Assembly (NCBI GenBank): GCA_003697105.1
Contig: RFFQ01000027.1
Span: forward strand, 1 to 5,106
DNA length: 5,106 nt
Source of the DNA: Gemmatimonadota bacterium
GTDB lineage: Bacteria; 4572-55; J002
Reading direction: 5' to 3'
Position numbers and translations under genes: made by a program. Each line of letters starts with the position of its first letter. Position 1 is the stretch's first letter. Under the pieces are notes generated by a model. It searched no databases and was not told the origin of the DNA. It was given only the letters and a program-made list of their open reading frames with translations. Below, piece after piece: positions 1 through 5,106 of the stretch.

Positions 1-58
1 ACAAACTCATAAACTCACAAACTCATAAACTCACAAACTCATAAACTCACAAACTCAT
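1..58. repeat. 16-bp tandem repeat abutting the yejB start codon
   Basis: The unit ACAAACTCATAAACTC occurs three times exactly (1-16, 17-32, 33-48), followed by its first 10 bases (49-58). Each unit is two 8-mers, A[C/T]AAACTC, that differ at one base, so the array is also an alternating 8-bp repeat. It may extend left beyond the window. The last partial copy supplies the AT of the ATG at 57-59, and the array breaks exactly at the G of that codon, where a perfect repeat would read ATA. Because 16 is not a multiple of 3, the TAA in each unit (10-12, 26-28, 42-44) falls in a different frame, so three copies close all three forward frames before the gene. It resembles the short tandemly repeated repetitive sequences of cyanobacteria and of Beggiatoa-type genomes. 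No function can be assigned. Confidence 0.97.
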
Positions 59-1340
59 GGGAACATATTTTCTACGCCGTATTTTGCTGATGATTCCGAC
101 CTTTTTCGGGTCAACCATTTTGGTGTTTGTGATTTTACAACTGGCACCGGGGGGTCCCTTGGAGCAGACCATTCAACGCATCCAAGCAGGAGCGGCTCAA
201 CAAGGCGAAGCGGGTGGCGGGTCTTCCACCGAGTTAGTCGGGGGTGGCGTGATTACCAAATCCGCAATGGAAGAATTGAAGCGGTTTTATGGTTTCGATA
301 AGCCGGTTCATATCCGCTATTTGATGTGGCTGGGGGTTTGGCCCCGCGAGACCGAACATCGCAATGTCATCTTTCAACCGGAAGAAACGGAAGTCCGCAA
401 AAGCATTGGCGGCGGAAAATTTGTGTGGGTGAAAAAAGAGGGTGAATCGCAGTTCGGAGTGTACCATGAGGATGGTACCCCCCATACCGGGTGGTTTGCC
501 CGGCGTGAGACCGCAAACACAGACACCAACCCGACAGACGAAACCATCAAAGTGACCATTTTCCGCCGCGAATTTTCGGGAATTCTGACCGGTAATCTGG
601 GTAAATCCTACACGTACATGCAACCGGTAACCGACGTGATGAAACCGCGCTTTAAGGTTTCCATCTTTTTTGGATTAAGTGGTTTTTTCATTGCCTACTT
701 GGTTTGTATCCCATTGGGGATCGCCAAAGCATTGCGGCACGGTTCTACCTTCGATTTGATGTCCAGTATGATCGTATTTGTCGGGTATTCTGTCCCCGGG
801 TGGGCACTGGGCGCGGTCTTGCTGATGTTATTGGGAGGCGGGTCGTTCTGGGATATTTTCCCACTGGGGGGGTTTCGCTCCGAAGGGTGGGAATATATGT
901 CGCTGGCAGGTAAGATCATCGACCAGCTCCACCACGCGATACTGCCCCTAATTGCCTGGACTATCGGCGGCTTTGCAACCCTCACCGTACTCATGAAAAA
1001 CAGTATTTTAGAGAACATTTCACAAGATTACGTGCGTACCGCATTCGCTAAAGGACTTTCAGAAAAACGGGTTATCTGGCTCCATACCTTGCGAAATTCT
1101 GTGATCCCGCTGGCATCGTTCATCGGACATTCCATCGGGATTTTAATTGCCGGTTCGTATTTAATCGAGGTAGCATTTAATATCGATGGCTTCGGCAAAA
1201 TGAGTTTTCAGGCAATTTTAGACCGGGATTACCCGATTGTCATGGGCTTTTTAGTGATTGTGGTCTTGCTGCGCCTCGTGGGAAATATTCTCTCGGATAT
1301 AGCACTGGCAACGGTCGATCCCCGGATTCGATTTAAGTAA
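57..1340 (+). CDS. yejB: YejB-like inner-membrane permease subunit of a peptide ABC importer
   Basis: This is one of two membrane subunits forming the peptide translocation path. The N-terminus (residues 1-34, with RRILLMIPTFFG and LAPGGP) and the YGFDKPVHIRY block (78-88) match the YejB branch as I recall it. TM1 spans about 9-29. A long periplasmic loop follows, and the permease core starts near 200 with segments at about 201-222, 235-259, 292-313, 350-372 and 394-416. The EAA-type loop that docks the ATPase is at about 325-352 (YVRTAFAKGLSEK...LRNSVIP). The end, VDPRIRFK, matches the usual VDPRI.F close. At 427 aa it exceeds E. coli YejB (about 364), mostly through extra loop residues 95-171. 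The ATG at 57 is the first start after the in-frame TAA at 42-44 and gives the expected family N-terminus; no Shine-Dalgarno precedes it. The substrate is inferred to be peptides; the exact one is unknown. Confidence 0.94.
   Translation: MGTYFLRRILLMIPTFFGSTILVFVILQLAPGGPLEQTIQRIQAGAAQQGEAGGGSSTELVGGGVITKSAMEELKRFYGFDKPVHIRYLMWLGVWPRETEHRNVIFQPEETEVRKSIGGGKFVWVKKEGESQFGVYHEDGTPHTGWFARRETANTDTNPTDETIKVTIFRREFSGILTGNLGKSYTYMQPVTDVMKPRFKVSIFFGLSGFFIAYLVCIPLGIAKALRHGSTFDLMSSMIVFVGYSVPGWALGAVLLMLLGGGSFWDIFPLGGFRSEGWEYMSLAGKIIDQLHHAILPLIAWTIGGFATLTVLMKNSILENISQDYVRTAFAKGLSEKRVIWLHTLRNSVIPLASFIGHSIGILIAGSYLIEVAFNIDGFGKMSFQAILDRDYPIVMGFLVIVVLLRLVGNILSDIALATVDPRIRFK
339..569 (+). other. yejB: Extra periplasmic segment inside the YejB-like permease
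   Basis: Residues about 95-171 lie between RYLMWLG (87-93) and FSGILTGNLGKSY (173-185). In ordinary OppB/DppB/YejB proteins these two blocks are nearly adjacent. The segment is polar and charged, has no hydrophobic helix, and contains alternating stretches that look like beta strands (KFVWVKKEG, FGVYHEDG, TIKVTIFRR) with turns rich in G, D, N and T. It sits in the loop after TM1, which faces the periplasm. It might form a small domain touching the substrate-binding protein or the ligand, but that is inference. Boundaries are approximate because they were set by eye. Confidence 0.65.
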
Positions 1341-1379
1341 TACGATCTCCTCAATTATATGCTTTAATATTTTCGGAAA
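1341..1379 (+). other. 39-nt spacer between yejB and yejE
   Basis: This is the only non-overlapping gap of any size within the operon. It is A/T-rich (TTATATGCTTTAATATTTTC around 1356-1375) and holds no clear hairpin terminator. The ATG at 1360 is closed immediately by TAA and is not a start. There is no AGGAGG-type ribosome site before the ATG at 1380, only GGAAA directly touching it. Transcription presumably reads through from yejB. Confidence 0.6.
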
Positions 1380-2480
1380 ATGAACCGTACACCCGCATCT
1401 TCACAAACACCATCCGCCGTGGATGAATCTATTTCGCTTTCGATTCTGCAAAAACGGTGGCAAAAATTCAAAACCCTCAAACGGGGATATTATGCGTTTA
1501 TTCTGTTGGTTATCCTCTACGTAACCTCATTCTTCCTACCGTTTTTGGTGAATAACCGGGCACTCGTGGTGAAATACAATGGGCATTTCTACTTTCCGGC
1601 ACTGAAACAGGTGTTCACCAAAGGGATTTATTTAGGGGAAACATTTGGCGTGGATACCCCCGGCGAACCCAATTACCGGCAACTTCAAGCGCAATGGCGT
1701 GAAGAAGGGCAGGGGAATTGGGTGATTATGCCCCCTTACCCCTACGGACCGTTGGAGGACATCAACATTGAGGGCAATAAAATGTATGAGAAGCCCTCAC
1801 GGCACCGCTGGATGGGCACAGACAACGTCGGACGAGATGTATTCGCTCGATTAGCATACGGATTTAACATTTCGATCTCGTTTGCCATTATTTTGCAGTT
1901 GGTCTCGTATGCTATCGGGGTGTCGTTGGGGGCGGCGATGGGCTACTTTGGAGGAAAATTTGACCTGCTTTTCCAACGCTTTATCGAAATCTGGGGGACG
2001 TTACCCCTCCTGTTTGTGGTGATCATCATCAGTTCGCTGGTGCAACCGAATTTCTTCCTGCTGATCCTCATTCTGGCAGCAACCCGTTGGATCGGCATGA
2101 CCTATTTCATGCGAGCCGAATTTTACCGGGAAAAAGCCAAAGATTATGTTGCCGCCGCAATCTCGATGGGTCAAAGCCATGCCAAGATCATCTTCCAGCA
2201 CATCCTGCCCAACTCGCTGGTGCCGATCATCACCTATTTTCCCTTCGGAGTGGTCACTGCCATTGGCTCTTTGGTTTCCTTGGACTTTTTAGGCTTCGGC
2301 TTACCACCGCCCACCCCCAGTTGGGGGCAGATGGTCTCGGTCGGATTGCAGAACATCACCAAGTGGTGGATGGTTCTTGCACCGCTGGGGGCACTGTTTG
2401 GTACGTTGTTGATGATTGTCTTTATCGGGGAAGCTGTGCGCGAAGCATTTGACCCCAAAGTTTACTCACGATTACGATAA
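1380..2480 (+). CDS. yejE: YejE-like inner-membrane permease subunit of a peptide ABC importer
   Basis: This is the second membrane subunit, expected to pair with the YejB-like protein. After a polar cytoplasmic tail (1-37) comes TM1 (about 38-57). The periplasmic loop carries VVKYNGHFYFPALK (63-76) and NWVIMPPYPYG (113-123), blocks typical of YejE and absent from plain OppC. The GTDNVGRDVFARLAYG motif (146-161) shared by OppC-type permeases follows, then core helices near 165-188, 208-234, 280-303 and 332-350. The EAA-type loop that contacts the ATPase is at about 256-282 (YVAAAISMG...HILPNSLVP). LDFLGFGLP (301-309) and the end FIGEAVREAFDPK are family hallmarks. The 366 aa length is slightly above E. 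coli YejE (about 341), mainly at the N-terminus. The ATG at 1380 is the only start that retains the whole tail. The next gene begins 1 nt after its stop. Confidence 0.94.
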   Translation: MNRTPASSQTPSAVDESISLSILQKRWQKFKTLKRGYYAFILLVILYVTSFFLPFLVNNRALVVKYNGHFYFPALKQVFTKGIYLGETFGVDTPGEPNYRQLQAQWREEGQGNWVIMPPYPYGPLEDINIEGNKMYEKPSRHRWMGTDNVGRDVFARLAYGFNISISFAIILQLVSYAIGVSLGAAMGYFGGKFDLLFQRFIEIWGTLPLLFVVIIISSLVQPNFFLLILILAATRWIGMTYFMRAEFYREKAKDYVAAAISMGQSHAKIIFQHILPNSLVPIITYFPFGVVTAIGSLVSLDFLGFGLPPPTPSWGQMVSVGLQNITKWWMVLAPLGALFGTLLMIVFIGEAVREAFDPKVYSRLR

Positions 2481-2481
2481 A

Positions 2482-3957
2482 ATGGCGATGAGCAAAGAAA
2501 AATTAGTCGAAGTTCGCAACTTAAAAACCTATTTTCAGATCGGAAATCAAACTGCCAAAGCGGTCGATGGTCTGGATTTTGACATTTACAAGGGTGAAGT
2601 TCTCGGTATTGTGGGGGAATCCGGTTCCGGAAAATCGGTCACCTCACTATCGCTGATCCAGCTCATCCCCAATCCCCCGGGAGAAGTCGCGGAAGGTAAA
2701 ATCCGGTTCAAGGGAGAAACGCTGTTTGATGGCAACGAATTAAAAGCGGTTAAAGCGGTTCCCCAATACCTCTATTTTAACGGGTTGACCGGAGCGCGAC
2801 GGCATATAATTGCCGCCCTGTTTTTGGTGCTCTGGTTTAGCATTCATTCGATGTTACCCCTTGCCGGGTTTATTCCCCACGCAACCTCCATCGCTTTGGC
2901 ATTAACCGTTATGATAACCCTTTTTTATGAGTCCCCCCGCGCAAAGGCAATGGAGGACTTCCGGGAGAAACTCTACCGCCGCATCCGGGAGATTCGCGGA
3001 CGCGAGATTGCTATGATCTTCCAAGAGCCGATGACGTCACTCAATCCGGTTTATACCGTCGGCTTGCAGATCATTGAAGCTCTGAAGCCAAAATCCGTTT
3101 TTGACTTTTTGCGTGACGCCGTTATTTCCGGGGCAAACAGCATCCGCACCTCAACGTTTGCCTCCAAATTACGGGTTGTTGCTCTTTTTGGTGGGGTGAT
3201 TCTCTTCTTCTCGCAATTGTTTCAAGGATGGACATTTCAGTCCAGCGCAATGGTTTCAGCATTTGCTACGGGGGCACTGATTCCAGGCGTCTTTTGGGGA
3301 AGCGTTCTCCTGTTAGACCGGTTGATTCCCAAAGCATACCACCAACAATATGAGACCCTATTTGCAGAAGGGGTGCAATTGCTGCGAGCAGTGGGTATAT
3401 CCGATCCGGAAAAGCGAATGCGAGACTATCCCCATCAATTTTCCGGCGGGATGCGCCAACGAGCAATGATTGCCATGGCATTGGCAAAACATCCATCGCT
3501 TTTGATTGCCGATGAACCCACCACGGCCTTGGATGTAACGATCCAAGCCCAAATTTTGGAGTTGATGCTTGAGATCAAAAACAAACAGAACGATTCAGCC
3601 GTCGTGCTGATTACCCACGATCTCGCCGTCGTAGCAGAGACTTGCGAGCGGGTGATGGTGATGTATGGTGGTAAAATTCAGGAAGTTGCCGCCGTGAATA
3701 CGTTGTTTGAAGCTCCCAAACACCCGTACACCAAAGGCTTGTTACACTCCATCCCCCGCCCCACGCAGGAAAAACGAGAGCGTCTGGAGACAATCCGCGG
3801 CATGGTACCAAGTATCCTTAATTTTCCGGCAGGCTGTAAGTTCTGCACCCGGTGTGATGAAAAATTGGAGAAATGTGAAACCATCGAACCGGACTTATTG
3901 GAAGTCGAACCCGGCCATTTTGTCCGGTGCCACCTCTTTTCAGAAGTGAAATCCTAA
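2482..3957 (+). CDS. oppD: OppD-type ATP-binding subunit with two inserted membrane hairpins
   Basis: This ATPase subunit of the importer is 491 aa, against about 330 for ordinary OppD. All ATPase motifs are present in order: Walker A GESGSGKS (45-52), Q-loop [11 protein letters not shown] (179-189), signature FSGGMRQR (320-327), Walker B LLIADEP (340-346), D-loop ALD (349-351) and H-switch ITHD (377-380). The C-terminal OppD/F domain has cysteines at 452, 458, 465 and 483, plus an extra Cys455. Two insertions of about 80 residues, each with two hydrophobic helices, flank the Q-loop. The start is set at 2482, one base after the yejE stop; 2488 (MSKEKLVEV) is equally possible. An in-frame ATG at 2416 would bury 22 unrelated residues inside yejE and is unlikely. 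The gene symbol is a family label; in YejABEF systems this is the first half of YejF. ATPase activity is predicted; the role of the inserts is unknown. Confidence 0.93.
   Translation: MAMSKEKLVEVRNLKTYFQIGNQTAKAVDGLDFDIYKGEVLGIVGESGSGKSVTSLSLIQLIPNPPGEVAEGKIRFKGETLFDGNELKAVKAVPQYLYFNGLTGARRHIIAALFLVLWFSIHSMLPLAGFIPHATSIALALTVMITLFYESPRAKAMEDFREKLYRRIREIRGREIAMIFQEPMTSLNPVYTVGLQIIEALKPKSVFDFLRDAVISGANSIRTSTFASKLRVVALFGGVILFFSQLFQGWTFQSSAMVSAFATGALIPGVFWGSVLLLDRLIPKAYHQQYETLFAEGVQLLRAVGISDPEKRMRDYPHQFSGGMRQRAMIAMALAKHPSLLIADEPTTALDVTIQAQILELMLEIKNKQNDSAVVLITHDLAVVAETCERVMVMYGGKIQEVAAVNTLFEAPKHPYTKGLLHSIPRPTQEKRERLETIRGMVPSILNFPAGCKFCTRCDEKLEKCETIEPDLLEVEPGHFVRCHLFSEVKS
2743..2760 (+). repeat. 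Perfect 9-bp tandem duplication at the left edge of insertion 1
   Basis: AAAGCGGTT occurs twice back to back (2743-2751, 2752-2760) and encodes Lys-Ala-Val twice (residues 88-93). It sits where the OppD-type sequence stops matching the ordinary family. It may be a trace of local slippage or simply chance; no matching copy was found at the right edge of the insertion. Confidence 0.85.
2743..2976 (+). other. oppD: Insertion 1 in the OppD-type ATPase: predicted two-helix membrane hairpin
   Basis: Residues about 88-165 separate the normal strand region ([10 protein letters not shown], 73-82) from the normal [13 protein letters not shown] (169-181). In standard OppD proteins these are about a dozen residues apart. 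Two hydrophobic helices are visible at about 109-127 and 134-149, joined by a short uncharged turn around AGFIPH. Basic residues precede the first helix (ARR, 105-107). The second helix is followed by a charged, probably helical stretch ([15 protein letters not shown], 153-167). This fits the positive-inside rule for a hairpin with both ends in the cytoplasm, so the ATPase domain can still fold there. Boundaries are estimates. Confidence 0.75.
3091..3342 (+). other. oppD: Insertion 2 in the OppD-type ATPase: predicted two-helix membrane hairpin
   Basis: Residues about 204-287 lie between [11 protein letters not shown] (193-203) and the region before the signature ([12 protein letters not shown], 295-306). 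In E. coli OppD the corresponding Q-to-signature linker is about 80 residues shorter. A polar stretch (204-228) leads to hydrophobic helices at about 230-248 and 256-278, joined by a short uncharged turn (GWTFQSS, 249-255). Flanking basic residues (K229, R231; R280, K284) suggest both ends are cytoplasmic. The site is in the helical subdomain, the part of an ABC ATPase nearest the permeases, so a hairpin emerging there could reach the membrane. Boundaries are estimates. Confidence 0.75.
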
Positions 3958-3959
3958 TG
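3955..3959 (+). promoter_or_regulatory. TAATG stop/start overlap coupling the two ATPase genes
   Basis: The TAA that ends the OppD-type gene (3955-3957) shares its last A with the ATG at 3957 that starts the OppF-type gene. This arrangement commonly couples translation of neighbouring subunits needed in equal amounts. Only a weak purine stretch (CAGAAGTGAAA, 3941-3951) lies upstream, so re-initiation by the terminating ribosome is the likelier mode. Confidence 0.75.
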
Positions 3960-4994
3960 TCATCAAATTCCATCCTCGCCGAAGTTAAAGACCTGAAAGT
4001 CCATTTTCCGGTGTATGGCGGGTTATTTTCTAAAAAAGTAGCAACGGTCAAAGCCGTGGACGGCGTGTCGTTCACCATTGGAAAACAGCAGACAATAGGG
4101 CTAGTGGGCGAATCTGGATGTGGGAAAACCACGGTTGGACGGGCAATGATCAACATTCTGCGCCATATTGCACCGGAAGTGGAGATCAGCGGGCATATCC
4201 GGTATCATTTTGATGGAAAGGTGGTCGATTTTGCCCAGATGTCTTCGGCGGAATCGCGCCCGTATCGCGCCAATGTGCAGATGATTTTCCAAGACCCGTA
4301 TGCCTCACTCAATCCGCGCATGACTGTGGCACAAATTGTCAGCGAGCCGCTTCGGATTCACAAACCGGAGATGAGCAAAAGCGAAATTCAAGATCGGGTG
4401 GGGTGGTTGTTGGAGAAAGTGGGACTGCGCGCCGAACAAGCACATCGCTACCCGCACGAATTTTCCGGCGGACAGCGCCAACGGGTTGGAATTGCCCGGG
4501 CGCTTGCCACCAACCCGGATTTGATCATCTGTGATGAACCGGTATCGGCGCTAGATGTCTCGATTCAGGCGCAGGTGATCAACTTGCTGATGGATTTACA
4601 GGATGAATTTCACATGTCGTATCTGTTTATCGCCCACGATCTATCCGTTGTCGAGCATATTTCCGATTACATTGCGGTGATGTATCTGGGTAATCTGGTG
4701 GAATTTGGCGAGAGCAAAGATGTTTTTTTCAACCCCCGCCATCCGTACAGTCAGGCGTTGCTTTCGGCGGTACCCTTGCCCGATCCCAAGCTGACACGGG
4801 CACAGCGCATCATTTTGGAGGGCGATGTGCCTACACCACTCAATAAACCTTCTGGATGTGGCTTCCGAACCCGGTGCCGGTTGGCAACCCCCGCCTGTGC
4901 GAAGGCGCTGCCACCGCTCGAAGAACATGCTCCCAACCATCAGGTCGCCTGTCCCATTGTCAAGGGCATGGAACCGGTTCACCCGGTGGGCTAA
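3957..4994 (+). CDS. oppF: OppF-type ATP-binding subunit of a peptide ABC importer
   Basis: This second ATPase is expected to form a heterodimer with the OppD-type protein under the permeases. It is 345 aa, normal for OppF/DppF. Motifs: Walker A GESGCGKT (51-58), Q-loop IFQDPYASLNP (110-120), signature FSGGQRQR (169-176), Walker B LIICDEP (189-195), D-loop ALD (198-200) and H-switch IAHD (225-228). The C-terminal peptide-importer domain has RHPYSQALLSAVP (261-273) and cysteines 301, 307, 314 and 332, the same spacing as in its partner. It has no membrane insertions. The start is chosen at 3957 because [18 protein letters not shown] is a normal N-terminus; an in-frame ATG at 3927 would add 10 residues overlapping the upstream gene. 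The gene symbol is a family label; the protein corresponds to the second half of YejF. Confidence 0.95.
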   Translation: MSSNSILAEVKDLKVHFPVYGGLFSKKVATVKAVDGVSFTIGKQQTIGLVGESGCGKTTVGRAMINILRHIAPEVEISGHIRYHFDGKVVDFAQMSSAESRPYRANVQMIFQDPYASLNPRMTVAQIVSEPLRIHKPEMSKSEIQDRVGWLLEKVGLRAEQAHRYPHEFSGGQRQRVGIARALATNPDLIICDEPVSALDVSIQAQVINLLMDLQDEFHMSYLFIAHDLSVVEHISDYIAVMYLGNLVEFGESKDVFFNPRHPYSQALLSAVPLPDPKLTRAQRIILEGDVPTPLNKPSGCGFRTRCRLATPACAKALPPLEEHAPNHQVACPIVKGMEPVHPVG

Positions 4995-5106
4995 CTCAAT
5001 ATTTTCTGACAGCTCTGAAGAATGAGTACATGTATAAAGTTACAGTGCAGATTTGAGGCTAGCCAAAAAAATATTTTTTCGCAGACTGTTGTAATACTTT
5101 CTATGA
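4995..5106. other. A/T-rich downstream region, no assured gene
   Basis: These 112 bases follow the last operon gene. They contain GGCTAGCC (5057-5064, an 8-bp palindrome) directly followed by A7-T-A-T6 (5065-5079), which includes a perfect 14-bp A/T palindrome (5066-5079). A 5-bp inverted pair, ACAGT (5042-5046) and ACTGT (5085-5089), flanks these. None makes a stable G+C stem followed by a T run, so a factor-independent terminator is not supported. A frame opening with ATG at 5022 stays open for 28 codons to the edge, and another ATG lies at 5103. Either could begin a following gene, but neither has a recognisable product or ribosome site. Confidence 0.4.

Noticed and set aside
1-58. CRISPR array or integration-site repeats
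   Set aside because: The copies are directly adjacent with no spacers and only 16 bp long; this is a simple tandem repeat.
234-623. Antisense open frames over yejB, and similar ones over the other genes
   Set aside because: They lie opposite well-supported conserved coding sequence and their translations have no family features.
2416-2481. Upstream in-frame ATG extending the OppD-type gene by 22 residues into yejE
   Set aside because: The added residues lie entirely over the conserved yejE C-terminus, show no similarity to OppD N-termini, and a normal start follows directly after the yejE stop.
2743-3342. Frameshift, chimera or assembly error as the cause of the long OppD-type gene
   Set aside because: The frame is unbroken, all ATPase motifs occur in the right order around the inserts, the base style looks like the neighbours, and both inserts have a sensible paired-helix topology.
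3927-3956. ATG at 3927 as the start of the OppF-type gene
   Set aside because: It would overlap the previous gene by 31 bases; the ATG at 3957 gives the usual family N-terminus and a coupled TAATG junction.
5042-5089. Rho-independent terminator after the operon
   Set aside because: The GGCTAGCC palindrome leaves no room for a loop, the A/T palindrome gives only about five A-U pairs, and the ACAGT/ACTGT pair is short with a long interior; no G+C stem precedes a T run.
5022-5106. Start of a following gene (ATG at 5022, open to the edge for 28 codons)
   Set aside because: It is too short to judge, has no recognisable protein motif, and runs through the A/T palindrome; chance openness is plausible.

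Overview
The window holds one four-gene operon, all on the + strand, encoding a peptide-type ABC importer. In order: a YejB-like permease (57-1340), a YejE-like permease (1380-2480), an OppD-type ATPase (2482-3957) and an OppF-type ATPase (3957-4994). The genes are separated by 39 nt, 1 nt and a 1-nt stop/start overlap, so co-transcription and translational coupling are likely. No substrate-binding protein (YejA/OppA type) lies in the window; it would have to be encoded elsewhere. A short A/T-rich tail (4995-5106) follows.

The two permeases resemble the YejB/YejE branch of the peptide importer family more than plain OppB/OppC. YejB shows the APGGP and YGFDKP blocks, and YejE shows the VVKYNG.FYFP block and the C-terminal FIGEAVREAFDP. 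In enterobacteria this branch (YejABEF) imports peptides including microcin C and uses one fused double ATPase, YejF. Here the ATPase is two separate genes.

The main surprise is the OppD-type subunit. It is about 491 residues rather than about 330, because two segments of about 80 residues interrupt an otherwise intact ATPase domain, one on each side of the Q-loop. Each segment reads as a two-helix membrane hairpin with basic residues at its cytoplasmic ends. The motifs before, between and after the inserts are intact and in frame, so this looks like a working ATPase that is itself membrane-embedded. The OppF-type partner has no such inserts, so the predicted complex is asymmetric. The YejB-like subunit also carries an extra polar segment of about 75 residues in its first periplasmic loop.

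The window opens with a 16-bp tandem repeat (three full copies plus 10 bases) that runs directly into the yejB start codon. None of the four starts has a convincing Shine-Dalgarno sequence. Base composition looks moderate, near half G+C by eye, and uniform. The architecture points to a Gram-negative-type bacterium from a lineage that relies little on Shine-Dalgarno sequences (Bacteroidota/Chlorobi-like groups, Cyanobacteria and others fit), but the phylum cannot be fixed from this window.
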